From contig JAANYP010003844.1 of the NCBI GenBank assembly GCA_020465985.1, positions 186,001 to 250,000 of the forward strand: 64,000 nt of DNA. The letters are read 5' to 3'. Source of the stretch: Centrapalus pauciflorus. Its lineage: Eukaryota; Streptophyta; Magnoliopsida; Asterales; Asteraceae. Position 1 is the first letter of the stretch; each line of letters opens with the position of its first letter. A model generated the notes under the pieces. The model did not search any database. It saw only the letters and a program-made list of their open reading frames with translations, and was not told where the DNA came from. This document shows, in pieces, positions 36,806 through 48,849 of this stretch. The translations under genes were made by a program, and so were the position numbers.

Positions 36806-37076
36806 AGTTGCAGGTCTCCCTGTTCTGTTTCTGCTCCGTCCATGAGGTGTTTCACCTCCCCTAATCGATTTCGACAGAATAAACCCACACATCTGATACC
36901 AAAACTCCTCTAATATTGTTTCACAACAATTCCGATAGTATCAGAACACTTAGCCCAACAAATCAGAATCAAGTTAAGAATCCTCTTACCTTGCAACTTC
37001 ATGAACACAAAGAAAGCTTCAATCTGATTCATAGCTGCTCAATCCAACTGTTATGGCTTTAATTCGATCCAGCAGC

Positions 37077-37080
<4 letters not shown>

Positions 37081-37109
<29 letters not shown>
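37081..37109. repeat. (AC)n microsatellite
   Basis: About 28 bases of CA repeat in the gypsy B LTR. Confidence 0.9.
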
Positions 37110-37113
<4 letters not shown>

Positions 37114-37487
37114 CTTGTTAATTTTGGAAAGTAAAAGAGTGAAGCAAGCAACGTACGTATATACGTTTCGGGTTATAACGCGGGTTCGATACCGATACCC
37201 GGCTCCGTTATCAAAAATTCACATTTTATATCATTAAATCCCATTTAATTTTGTGAATCCATAATTATAATTAATCCACTAAAATTATATCCCAAAGGCA
37301 CGCATTATCCGTCCCGACACGTATAATCCACTATACGGGACACAATTGGACCAACACAATAATCAATATAATATTCAGTCAATAGGATAATTACACACAT
37401 CTGCTCGGGAGTCGAGGTGTTACACACATTTTTGTTATATTCTGTGCTAACCTTTGGTGACTGTTTACAAACGCGTTTCCTGTTCAT

Positions 37488-37550
37488 TGAACAGTGAAGC
37501 TAACTGCCAGACAGCTCAAGCAGGCATCTAAACAGCTGACTTATTTTGTC

Positions 37551-37612
<62 letters not shown>

Positions 37613-38541
37613 CATTCTGTTTCCTGTGATAGCTTTTGATATATTATATTTTATTAAAATTTCAATATATCATTATGATCGCACTATTTTTGTCTACATT
37701 CTGATATAAAATTTATTATCGTCAGAACCATTATCTTTAAGCAGACAGGCATGCAGCTGGCTAAATATTTAATTTTATATATAATATATAATTGTTTTTT
37801 TCTATTATAATGTTTGATGTATTATATTTTATAAAAATTCAAATATATCATCATGATAGCTTTTCTTTTATCTATATTTGAACATAAATTTGTATTTCGT
37901 CTCAGCTATTTTAAAATGACAAAATTTTTATTATTTAGTTGATTAATCGATCACACTTTTTCACTTTTCACTGAATAGTAAAGCTAGCTGGCAGACACGT
38001 AAACGACTAATTTTTTTTGTTACTTTATATATAGTATATTAAATTTTTGTTTTTCTGTGATAACCTTTGATATATTATATCTTATTAAAAGTTGAATATA
38101 TTATTATGATCGCATCATTTTAATCTACTTTCTGATATAAAATTTGTTATCATCGAAACTATTTTTAATAGACAGATAGGTATGCAACTAACTAATTATT
38201 TTATTTCATATATAATATATAATTGTTTGTTTATGTGTTATAACGTTTGGTATATTATATTATACAAAAGGACGAATATATCATTATGATCACAATGATT
38301 TTTCCTACATTCCAATATAAAATTGTTTGACATCTCAACTATTTTTAAAATGACAATGATTTTATTATTTAGTTGGTTGATCAATCACATTCTTTCCATT
38401 TATAAACTTAGATTGAAAGCATTGAGTGATCCTCGGGTGAGAATCACGATCAGTAACTACTGTTATTTTATTATTTTAAAGTAATATATTTATAAAAATA
38501 TAATTTATTATCTCGATGCAACGCGCGGGTTAAACAACTAG
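37488..38541 (+). mobile_element. Helitron-like terminal region with tandem repeats
   Basis: It ends GCGCGGGTTAAACAACTAG at 38541, followed by T, which resembles plant Helitron 3' ends (GC-rich word, then CTAG before a T). Upstream is a tandem duplication: TGAACAGTGAAGC (37488) recurs as TGAATAGTAAAGC (37972). A roughly 100-base subrepeat starting GATATATTATAT occurs at 37638, 37816, 38069 and 38249, giving a unit of about 432 bases repeated twice. A TA run lies at 37555-37607. No Rep/helicase ORF is present, and the 5' TC end is not identified. Confidence 0.45.
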
Positions 38542-39753
38542 TTTTAATATAACTTTCAAACTTAACTTAAATTTATGATTAAATTTATTATTATCATAAA
38601 TATAATACAAAATTGGAATTAATTTTAAATTTTATTTGCTTAATAGTTGATACATGAATTCATACATTAGTTGTCTGATAATACATTCGATTTAACAACA
38701 AAAGAACTAATATTTTTTTTCGTATGTTATCCGGGTTTTTCGGTCTAAAAGCTTTGTATTTTTTTAGTTCTTTATAATAACATAATGTGTAAAAAACTAA
38801 AGATATTTGTTTCTTAATTTGTTTTCTGTAAAAAACTAAAGATACTTATAGTTTCTTAATTTTATTAGTTTAATCAAATTTGATTTTTTATCTAATATAT
38901 TATTTTACCCATTGTGTGTAACTTGCGTATCATGATGTAAATAACTAAGAACATTTAAATACATTTTTAAAAACTGTCTATGAATTGTAGTAATTAAAAA
39001 TTTTAAAACTAATGATTAATAATTAAACTTTTGGATTGGTTTGTTTTATAATTTAATACACTTTAATTATTTATTAATGAAAATTTACTATGGTTATTAA
39101 ATATATGTATCTATAAAGTTAAAGAAAAAATTTATTTCTTATTTTTGTACCTCTTATTATATAATAATATTAAATACTAATGATTGTTATGATTTTTTCA
39201 TTTACATTTATTTTACTTTATTCAAATAATAATTATAATAACACAAAACAATAAATTTTATCATTGATTGAGTTAAAATAAATACTTATATTTAAAATAA
39301 ATAAATAATCAAGATGTTTAATTATCATAAATTGTTTTAAAATCCTTTTAAATGACATATTAGTTTTTTAACTAATATAAATGATAAGTAGTCAACATAA
39401 TTATGAAAGTAGTGTGTTCAAATTTAATTATTTAATTCAATTTTTTTTAAATTCTAACATGACCATACAAAAATAAGTTACCATGTTGTAGTATTTACTT
39501 TCTGTTATATAACCGAAAAATAAAATATTTAGTTAATTGAAACGTTATAAATCTGATAAAAAACAATAAATTTATGTAACATGTTAATGATATACTAACT
39601 TATACTATTTAATAAAAAATAAAAATAATCATTAAGATCAAGTTATCTAAGCAAATATTGAAATTAGCTAACTGAAAATAAAAAATGGCAGAAAAAACAT
39701 CAACAAAACATTCAGCCGATCTTACTTTTAGATCTATATTTTTGTTTATAGTG

Positions 39754-39764
39754 GGAGTCGAACC
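39754..39764 (-). promoter_or_regulatory. pol III B-box-like word
   Basis: The minus strand reads GGTTCGACTCC, matching GGTTCGANNCC exactly. No cloverleaf can be formed around it, so at best it is a tRNA-derived SINE fragment. Confidence 0.3.
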
Positions 39765-39977
39765 CTAGCCTTAGTGTCACCCTTAACATTTTAAATGGTT
39801 GATATTAAGAGTTGACTTAATGTCATTTTTTTTTCTATGCTCTATCGACAATGTATTTATATAATAACCAACTGAAGATTCAATTAAAAGCACAATTTTA
39901 CTATTCGTTCATCCTAAAGGTTGTTATATTCATTAAATTAGAAGATGTGTTAGTAAGATAATTAGTATATCGTTTCA

Positions 39978-39978
<1 letters not shown>

Positions 39979-40071
<93 letters not shown>
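39979..40071. repeat. (AAT)n followed by (ATT)n
   Basis: About 44 bases of AAT then 49 of ATT. The halves are reverse complements, so the tract is a long palindrome. A short poly-Tyr/Ile ORF across it is an artefact. Confidence 0.95.
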
Positions 40072-40072
<1 letters not shown>

Positions 40073-40123
40073 ACAAAATAAATATAGTATTTAATAAATA
40101 TGTGTAGAGGACAGGCAATTATT

Positions 40124-40225
40124 ATTATTATTATACTGTAATAGAAATCAATCACTGAAATCCATCAGCCTCGGATTATTATTATATTATAATAGAAATC
40201 AATCACGGAAATCTATCAGCCTCGG
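40124..40225 (+). repeat. 50-base tandem duplication
   Basis: Two copies of a block ending ATCAGCCTCGG (40124-40174 and 40175-40225), with four or five differences. Confidence 0.85.
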
Positions 40226-40322
40226 GTCGCCGCGTGGCCCGTTGTCCTGGATTCGGGGATCCGTGTTTCAACCGTCATCATAATCATCATTTTTTTTACC
40301 TCTCCATGATTTGTAGAAAACC

Positions 40323-40324
40323 TG

Positions 40325-40395
<71 letters not shown>

Positions 40396-40396
40396 C
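40323..40396. repeat. (CAT)n microsatellite
   Basis: About 70 bases of CAT. The word CCATGATTTGTAGAAAACCTG, with one change in the second copy, flanks it on both sides (about 40305 and 40420). Confidence 0.95.
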
Positions 40397-40839
40397 CACC
40401 TCGAGCCATTTTGTTCTCTCCATGATTTGTAAAAAACCTGTTTTTTTAATTCGTACATCACGCAGTATGTGCTGTACAATCGTATGTAAATTTATGTATG
40501 TAGCTTGTTCTTACAGGATAACTTGGTTTTTCCTGCATGCTACCATCATATATTTTTTAAAATTAAAATATAATAATATAAAAATAAAGGACATCTTAAA
40601 AACTAAATAAATAAATATTATTAAAATGATGTTATGATAAGTTGCAATAATAAATAACAATCAAATAACATTGTTATTTTAAAAATATAAACTATTCGAA
40701 ATGAGTTGGGTTAATATCGAAAAAAACTCTATGAATTTTCAAGGATTTAGCCATTTTTTCAAGTGTTAAAGTTGCTGAATAATTTTTTTTTTATTATTTA
40801 CTACTATATATTTCACTTGTTAATAGATCATTAACTGCA

Positions 40840-41113
40840 GGGCCGGTCCAATCATTTTTGGGGCCCCGGACAAAAACTTAAAAGGGGTCCCATAAATATA
40901 TGTCTATTCAAAATAAGCAAATTCAAGTAATTGATACATTTAAAAACAAAAAACTTATAATTATATAATATAAACTAAAAACTTTGGCAAATCGATAATC
41001 TTGTTTAATTATTATTAATAGACCTAAGTATATAAAATAATTTTTTTGAAAATGGACCCTATGATTAATGGGTCCTGAGCGGTTGTCCGCATTGACATTG
41101 CTCAGGGTCGGCC
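40840..41113. mobile_element. MITE candidate with GGGCCGGTCC / GGGTCGGCC ends
   Basis: A 274-base AT-rich segment begins GGGCCGGTCC and ends GGGTCGGCC. The ends are imperfect inverted repeats (7 of 9), with nearby GGGGCCCC and GGTCC words at both sides. No ORF. The target duplication is unclear. Confidence 0.4.
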
Positions 41114-41217
41114 ATGATTAACCGGTAACAGTACATAAACTTAAACAACAAAAAAGAAAGTCTAATTACTAACCGTAAAAATAGATAAAGCAATTTTGTT
41201 TGTTTTTTTCATTATCC

Positions 41218-43254
41218 AAGTCGACCTCGCAAATATCGAAGCTATCAAGAATTGGTCAACTCTTAGATACCCCACAGAGATACGTCAGTTCCTAAGACTT
41301 GCAGGTTATTATAGGCGATTCATCAAAAATTTCTCAAAGATCGCCGGTTCTCTGACAGATTAGACCCGAAAGGACATTAAGTATAATCGGGGCGATGATC
41401 AGGAGACATCATTTCAACTATTAAAGCACAAACTGTGTAGCGCGCCTATGACCCGAAGGAAGCAAGAATTTTGTAGTCTACTGCGACGCTTCACACAATG
41501 GTCTAGGATGTGTGTTGATGCAGAAAGATAAGGTCATAGCTTATGCTTATTTGGAGCTGGGAGCAGTAGTCTTTGCCCTTAAGATTTGGAGGCATTACTT
41601 GTAAGGTACAAAGTGTACTGTATATACGGATCATAAGAGCCTCCAACACATCTTGAACTAGAAGGAATTGAATACGAGGCAACACCAATGGGTTGAATTA
41701 TTGAGTGATTACGATTGTGAAGTTTATTACAACCCGGGAAAGGCTAATGTTGCTGACGCCCTGAGCCGAAAGGAGCGAGCTAAGACATTAAGGGTACGAG
41801 CCCTAGTCATGACCATTTAACCAAACCTTGCTTCCCTAATTCATGATGCGCAAGTGGAAGCTGTCAAGGAGGAATATGTGAAAAATGAACCCCTGAGAGG
41901 CATGGACAAACAGTTTGAGATAAGGCCTAATGGGAATCGATACTTCATGAACAGAATTTGGTTACCAAACTTTGGAGGAGTAAGAAAGTTGGTCATGAAT
42001 AAAGGACACAAGTCAATCTATGCCATTCACCCTGGATTCGATAAAATGGTGGCCAAACATGAAGGCTGACATCGCCACATATGTCAGCAAGTGTTTAACA
42101 TGCTCCAAGGTTAAGGCAGAACATCAGAAACCATCCGGGTTATTGCAACAACCAGAGATTCCTCAATGGAAGTGGGAACGAATAACCATGGACTTCAAAA
42201 CGAAATTGCCAAAGACATTCAGTGGTTATGACACCGTTTCGGTAATAGTCGACTGCCTGACAAAGTTTGCGCATTTCCTACCGATCAAGGAGACCGACAA
42301 GATGAACAAGTTGGCTCAAATTTACCTCAAGGAATTAGTGTCTAGATATGGAGTGCCATTCTCGATCATTTTAGATAGAGATAGCCTATTTACATTCAGA
42401 TTCTGGCAATCGTTACAACAAGCTTTGGGTACAAACTTAGACATGAGTACCGCATATCACCCTCAGACCGATGGTCTGAGTGAAAGGACGATTTAAACCC
42501 TGGAAGATATGTTGCGAGTCTGTGTAATTGAGTTTGGGAAAAGTTGGGATACACATTTTCCATTAGTGGAGTTCTCGTACAACAAAAACTATCACACAAG
42601 TCTTAAGGTTGCTCCATTTGAGGCACTGTATGGGCGAAAGTGTTGACCACCCCTTTGCTGGGCCGAAGTCTGGGATAGTGAAGTCACTAGCCCAGAAATC
42701 ATACTCGAGACCACCAGAAGGATACTGCAGATACAGAATCGACTAAAAGCTGCCCACGATCGTCAGAAGAGCTATACAGACGTAAGAATAAAATCCCTGG
42801 AATTTCAAGTGGGTGAAAGAGTACTACTGAAAATCTCGCAACGGAAGGGCGTAATATGATTTGGGAAACGAGGAAAACTGAATCGTCGTTACATTGGGCC
42901 TTTCAAAGTCTTAAAGAAAATTGAACCAGTACCTTATCGTCTGGAGCTACCATCGGAGCTTAGCAATGTGCACAATACCTTCCATGTATCAAACTTGAGG
43001 AAGTGTTTGTCAGATGAAACACTTGAAATTCCCTTGGAAGAGATTCAACTAGATGATAAACTTCATTTCATCGAGGAGCCGGTAGAAATCATGGACCGTG
43101 AGGTCAAAAGATTGAAGCACAGGCGCATACGCATCGTTAAGGTCAGATTAAATTCTAAACGTGGTCTAGAATTCACTTGGGAACGCGAACACCAGTTCAG
43201 AAAAAAGTACCCTCACTTATTCTCGAGTACCAAGACCCTTAAAGAAACAAAATA
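41218..43254 (+). pseudogene. pol: Tekay/Del-like chromovirus pol, 5' truncated
   Basis: Begins abruptly in the RT thumb (ANIEAIKNWS; IRQFLRLAGYYRRFIKNFSKIA), then a badly broken RNase H to about 41780. Integrase: zinc region about 42000-42105 (KCLTCSKVKAEHQ), catalytic residues in MDFKTKLP (D at 42191), LDRDSLF (D at 42373) and GLSERT (E at 42482). A nonsense TAA follows directly, where the family has Gln. The C-terminus (42968-43254) is open, with FHVSNLRKCL and a chromodomain-like tail (PVEIMDREVKRLKHRR ... KKYPHLF). That tail identifies a chromovirus. Right after the stop, the internal end GGGACAAAATTCCC and the purine tract are kept. Its 3' LTR is at 58880, displaced by the Athila-like element. 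Confidence 0.88.
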
Positions 43255-43271
43255 AATTTCGGGACAAAATT

Positions 43272-43288
43272 CCCTTAACAGGGGGAGA
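43272..43288 (+). promoter_or_regulatory. polypurine tract of the chromovirus, hit by insertion
   Basis: AACAGGGGGAGA precedes base 43289. GGAGA (43284-43288) is repeated at 58874-58878, so the Athila-like element inserted in the last bases of this tract. Confidence 0.85.
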
Positions 43289-44403
43289 TGATAAGTCTAT
43301 AATTTATATGGTTTCTGAGTCATATCATGATCATTTTAAGCACCGATACTTCGTAAAATGCATATTATTACTCCAAGTTTGTATTTCAGGGCCAAGATGT
43401 TAAAAAGAAGCAATCCGAGAGAATTCAGTAACAACCGAGCTGAAGGGGGCGCAGGCCTGTGCCACCTTGCGCTCCACAAAGAGTCCCAACTGTTCAAATA
43501 CGTTCCAGTGCATGCTAGCTAAACCCTAGCCGCATCCGGGCGCAAGGGGGGGGGGCTGCATGCCTGCGCTAGTGCGGCGCGAAAACCCGTTTTATAGTCT
43601 GTGGAATCCTAATCTCGACCTCCCAATAAATACAAGTCGAGGGGCAGCTTTGGAGGGGAGTCCCGATGTGTGTGAAAGTGTGCCAAAGCCCTGGCGGAGT
43701 GGATCTACGATACGAGAACGAAGACAGTGATTCGCAAGCTACCCAATGGCTCAGATCTATGATTGTGACGAGCATACGTACGCTGAGCGGCTAATCCCAT
43801 TAGCTGTTTGCGGAGGATCTACGACTAAGTTTACTCTACTTTAATTTCTCGTGCTTTGATGTATTTGTATTAAATGAGATCTATTATGTGTATGCAAATG
43901 ATAAGTATTCGGCTATGATTATGATTGTATGTTTTGATTGGTAAAAGCAAGATAGTTTATCATGACACTATTATTTGTGCCGAGTCCGTTAGCTTAGGGA
44001 TTAAGACAAGTATTAATATTGCATACGCTATGCCGAGAGTTATTGGTTAAGACGTGTTTGATTAATCTAGTTGGGCAATTGGTTATGTCTATGTGATCGT
44101 TGCATGAAATTATAGTGAGTAATACTTGTGTCGTGGTGATCCCGTGAATGGTTATTCGTCTCTTTATTTATCTTCTATGTTAGTTACTTCGTCATAAATT
44201 TTAGTTACATAGCGATAGCAAACCATTACTCTAAACAAATCATTCAAATCCACAAATTCACAATTTAAATGCTTTCAATAAACTTATAAGGCTAATAACC
44301 AAACCTTGATTACGACCACACTCCCTGTGGATTCGACCCTTACTTCTCTAGCTAAATAGTGGATTTAGGGACTAACTCTGCGGGTCACAACGACGGCCCG
44401 TCA
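43289..44403 (+). mobile_element. 5' LTR of Athila-like element
   Basis: It holds GCGCAGGCCTGTGC at 43449-43462, a related GC-rich block near 43551, and a TATA-like AATAAATACAAG near 43626. It ends CGGCCCGTCA. Confidence 0.93.
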
Positions 44404-44409
44404 GACTTT

Positions 44410-44427
44410 TGGCGCCGTTGCCGGGGA
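44410..44427 (+). promoter_or_regulatory. Athila-type primer binding site
   Basis: TGGCGCCGTTGCCGGGGA, six bases after the LTR end. This is the standard primer site of Athila-like plant gypsy elements. Confidence 0.93.
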
Positions 44428-44649
44428 GTGTAACGGTAGTTAAGCTTTAAAGTTAGTCTGTTGACTTAGTTTTAAGTAATTAAGTTTAAGTTCCTTCTTT
44501 GGTTATTTTTAGTCTTTATTTTATTATTAAAGAAAAATCAAATAAAAAATTTAAAAATTTAAAAAGGTAATTGTAGTCCTCTACTTTACTTTACCACCAA
44601 AAATATAATTAGTTTAATTAATTATTCTATTTAAGTATTTTATTAGTGT

Positions 44650-45000
44650 ATGCACACACGTCGATCGGCTGAAGGATTGCCACTACAATTCGAACCTGAG
44701 ATCGAAAAATTAGCGAGATCGAACCGAAAGACTGTCAGGATTCAAAATAAACAATTAATCACGAAGAATTTAAATGCACAAGAGGAAGAAATTCCTAATT
44801 TAGAAGTTCCGAATTCAGAGATTCCTGATTTAGAAAGCCCTCCGATTTCGCCGCGAAATGCACATAGCTTCTAGAATGGGTGATCAATCAAGACGTACGG
44901 TTGAGTCGCATTACCACCCAGGTGATGTGCCCGACCCGTCTCCAATTCGTTATCCCGAAAACGAGAAGAACCCGAAGTTCGTCCTCAATTATTCCAAATT
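44650..45000 (+). pseudogene. gag: remnant of Athila gag N-terminus
   Basis: Starts MHTRRSAEGLPLQF after a TTTTATTAG acceptor-like word and reads 74 codons to 44874. A second short frame (MGDQSRRTVESHYHPG at about 44877) and then pol sequence follow. A normal gag is several hundred codons longer and is followed by a protease. Both are missing, so a deletion joins the gag start to the region before RT. Confidence 0.65.
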
Positions 45001-45009
45001 CTTCCGATG

Positions 45010-47857
45010 ACACTTTGCCTGTCATAATTTCATCAGGTCTGACTGAAGAGCAAGAGAAAGCTATACTGCAAGTATTATTCAAATATAAAGAAGCAGTAGG
45101 GTGGACGATAGCTGATTTAAAAGGAATCAGTCCCACTTTGTGTATGCACCAAATCATTACAGATCCAGAAGCTAAACGAGCACGGGATGCACAAAGGAGG
45201 TTGAATCCTAATTTGAGAGAGGTAGTTAAGAAGGAAGTGTTAAAATGGTTGGATGCAAAAATTATATATCCTATATCCGATAGTAAGTGGGTAAGTCCAA
45301 CCCAAACTGTACCCAAGAAATCGGGACTTACAGTCATTAATACTGAAGGAGAGAAGATAACTACTCGCCCTGTAACTGGGTGGAGAGTTTGTATCGATTA
45401 CAAAAAACTTAACGCTGCTACTTCAAAATATCATTTTTCGCTACCATTTATAGATCAAATAGTGGAAAAATTAGTAGGATAGAAGTTTTACTGTTTCCTG
45501 GATGGATATTCTGGTTACAATCAAATCCCAATCCATCCTGAGGATCAAGAGAAAACTACATTTACTTGTCCCTATGGCACCTTTGCCTACCAAAGGATGC
45601 CGTTTGGACTATGTAATGCACCCGCCGCATTTCAGCACTGTATGATGGCTATCTTTTCATATATGGTGGGTGGTTCTCTTGAAATATTTATGGATGATTT
45701 CTCCATATTCGATAAAACATTTGAACATTGTTTGGGACATTTAGAAAACGTCCTAAAGAGATGCACTGAAACCAACTTAGTGTTAATTTGGGAGAAAAGC
45801 CACTTTATGGTAAAAGAAGGGGTAGTCTTAGGTCACATTGTGTCCGAAAGAGGAATGGAGGTAGATAAAGCGAAAGTTCAAATAATTTCCTCACTTCCAC
45901 CACCTACCAACGTTAAAGGAATAAGATCATTCTTAGGCCACGCAGGTTTTTATCGGCGATTCATTAAAGTTTCAGTGAGATCTCAAGGCCGTTATGCAAT
46001 CTTCTTTCAAAAGACACCGAGTTTAATTTTGATGATGCTTGCATGGAAGCATTTGAGAAGCTTAAATCAAAATTAACCGAAGCACCAATTCTGCAATCTC
46101 CAGAGTGGTCTCAACCGTTTGAGATCATGTGCGATGGAATTGATTATGCAGTTGGTGCTGTTTTAGGACAAAGATTTGAGAAAAGGCCAGTGGTCATTTA
46201 CGACGCAAGTAAAACTTTTAATGAGGCACAAATCAATTACATTACTACGGAGAAAGAGTTATTGGCCGTAGTATTTGCCCTAGATAAATTCAGATCCTAT
46301 ATTTGGGGGGCAAAAGTAATTGTTTACTCTGACCACAATGCTTTAAGACATTTATTGGCAAAGAAAGATGTCAAGCCCCGATTGATTCGGTGGATCCTTC
46401 TATTGCAAGAATTTGATTTAGAAATTAAAGATAAAAAGGGCATAGAAAATGTTGTTGCCGATCATTTATCAAGGCTTCAATTAATCCCAACAAACTCAAC
46501 TGATCAAATCAGAGACTCCTTCCCTGATGAACAATTATTACCTGTGTCTAAAATTCTCTGGTTTGCGAATCTAGTTAACTATTTCGTATCAGGAAGATTG
46601 CTAGAGCACTGGAACTCACAACAGAGAAAATTTTTCTATGCTCAAGCAACGCAATACATTTGGGATGAGCCTGATCTATTTAAAATAGGATCAGATCAAA
46701 TTATAAGACGATGTGTCCCTAACTCGGAACACAAAGATATTCTTAAACACTGTCATGCATATGCATGCGTGGGCCATTTCAGCGCAAAGAAAACTGGCCA
46801 CCGGATATTGCAGTGTGGGTTTTTCTAGCCCACAATATTTAAGGATGCCTACGAGTTTGTTAAAGGGTGCACAAGATGCTAGCAAACTGGTGGCATCGCG
46901 AAAAGAGATGAAATGCATATGACCCCGATATTAATTGTCGAAATATTTGACGTATGGGGCATTGATTTTATGGGACCCTTCCCTAAATCATTTGGATACG
47001 AGTGCATCTTAGTTGCAGTAGATTATGTTTCCAAATGGGTGGAAGCAGAAGCTACACGCACTAATGATAACCGGGTTGTGTGTAAATTTGTTAAAAGAAA
47101 TATTTTAGCACGACACGGTATCCCAAGGGCTATCATCAGTGACGGAGGGTCACATTTTAATAATCAACATTTTGCTAAACTCCTTAAACAGTATGGAGTT
47201 AACCATAGAATAGCAACGCCTTATCATTTACAAACTAGTGGACAAGTCGAGATCTCTAATAGAGAGATCAAGAGAATCCTTGAAAAAACTGTCAGACCTG
47301 ATCGTAAAGATTGGTCACAAAAATTAGAGGATGCTCTATGGGCATATAGAACCGCATTTAAAACACCAATCGGTATGTCCCCATATAGACTTGTGTATGG
47401 TAAGCTTTGCCATCTCCCAGTGGAATTAGAACACCGAGCTCTATGGGCAATCAGAAACACTAATTTTAATTTACATGATGCCGGTGTTGATAGGAAATTC
47501 CAATTGAATGAACTGGTATAAATCCGTAGAGAAGCCTACGAAAGCGCAAGAATTTATAAAGAGAAAACTAAGGTTTTTCACGATAGAATGATTAAAAATA
47601 AAATATTTACCAAAGGAAATAAAGTTTGGTTAGTTAACGCAAGATTTAGACTATTTCCCGGTAAATTAAAAATTAAATGGACAGGTCCATACGTTGTAAC
47701 TAATACCTACCCACACGATGCGGTGGAAATACAGGACCTAAAAGGTGGTGAGCCATTTAAAGTAAATGGACATAGACTTAAATTATATGTTCAATGGGCC
47801 ACCAACGATATGTTAGTATCTGAACTCATCATACTACAAGATTATAAGGTTAATTAA
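45010..47857 (+). pseudogene. pol: Athila RT, RNase H and integrase, broken
   Basis: The RT starts near GLTEEQEKAILQVLFKYK (45040) with VCIDYKKLNAATSK, MPFGLCNAP and the catalytic FMDD at about 45690. An in-frame TAG at 45480-45482 and a frameshift near 46050 interrupt it. RNase H (46043-46500) is open, including YITTEKELLAVVFALDKFR. The integrase zinc site is broken by a shift near 46806. The core is open from 46913 to 47521: GIDFMGPFPKSF, ISDGGSHF and QVEISNREIK supply the DDE residues. An in-frame TAA at 47519-47521 precedes the C-terminal part (KVWLVNARFRLFPGKLKIKW), which runs to 47857. No chromodomain follows, as expected for Athila. Confidence 0.9.
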
Positions 47858-48849
47858 TTAGTTTAGGAGCAGTACGTATGGATGAAGACGTAAAACTTAG
47901 TGCATTCTGGTAGGCAACCTAGAGTATTTTGATTATCTGAATTTAATTGCTTTTAAGTGTGTTTATTTGCTTATTTGTGTTACTTGTGTGTACCCAATTA
48001 AGTTGTGGAGGATGCACCCTTCTGAATTTAGTTGTGTTTAGAAATTAGGATTTAAATTAAATAATAAGCCCTGCATCAGAAAATAAAAAATTTAAGCACG
48101 TAGCAGAATCATTTTAACCCGATAATACGAGCGTAAGTTGGGGAGAATACCCGTAAAAATTAAAAAATTAAAGAATTAGGGTTTCAAGACCAGTGCAAGG
48201 CCCAGATCGCGAATCCAGAGGCCCGGGCGCAGGGGGGCGCAGGCCTGCGCTTGCCCTGCGGCCTGACGCGCTTAAAATCTTATAAAAATGGTACCGATCG
48301 TCCCCATAACTCCAAAACTCTAATTCCAGTTCCAGAAACGGTGGATTTCGATTTCTAAGCCTAAAAACTTCAAAAATTCATCTTTTTCACATCAAATCTT
48401 CAATCCGACGTTAGTTCTTCTCAATTACTAGCAAGATATACTCCCTATAACCCCTTTAACTTAATTCTACCTTAGTTTCATAAAGATTCATCATGCATGC
48501 ATGGGTTGAAATCTTGGGAGTTACATGGTTATTAAATAAAAAAGAGCTATTAATAATTTTCTAATATTCATTTAATTAATATAAACTCATTTTTGCAAAA
48601 CTTTTGTAAAAATTATGCATTTTCCATATTTTTTATATTTTGAAACTTTTTGTCGTAAAGGATTATGTTTTTATTGTTAAATCATTTATTATTAAAGTTC
48701 ATGCATTTGATACGCTTAGATTGGGCTCACATTGTTGGTGAGACATAGGATTAGTTGGTTTATTATTGAAAAAGGGTGTTTAAATAATCATGCATCATTT
48801 ACATAAAAAACCCCACATTTTTAATCCTCTGTCTTTGCGTTATTTTTAG
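47858..48849 (+). promoter_or_regulatory. promoter-like module before env-like ORF A
   Basis: No ORF. In order: an exact GCGCAGGCCTGCGC at 48237-48250 in a GC-rich block, TATA-like CTTATAAAAATGG near 48270, a C/A-rich leader, a possible donor GTTAGT near 48413, an AT-rich stretch, and TTATTTTTAG at 48840-48849 directly before an ATG. This repeats the LTR's own layout. Confidence 0.5.

Larger units (their letters stand above)
38542..40839. other. AT-rich region without genes
   Basis: About 2.3 kb of AT-rich DNA with no convincing ORF or domain on either strand. It holds simple repeats, a 50-base tandem duplication and one pol III B-box-like word. Confidence 0.7.

Noticed and set aside
39751..39790. 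tRNA gene from the GGTTCGACTCC T-arm-like word
   Set aside because: No acceptor, D or anticodon arms can be formed around it.
40234..40425. ORF with a poly-Ser tract
   Set aside because: It is the CAT microsatellite in another frame.
43289..44403. This LTR as the 3' LTR of the chromovirus whose pol and PPT directly precede it
   Set aside because: Its twin at 57759-58873 and the GGAGA duplication show that it belongs to the Athila-like element; the true chromovirus LTR starts at 58880.
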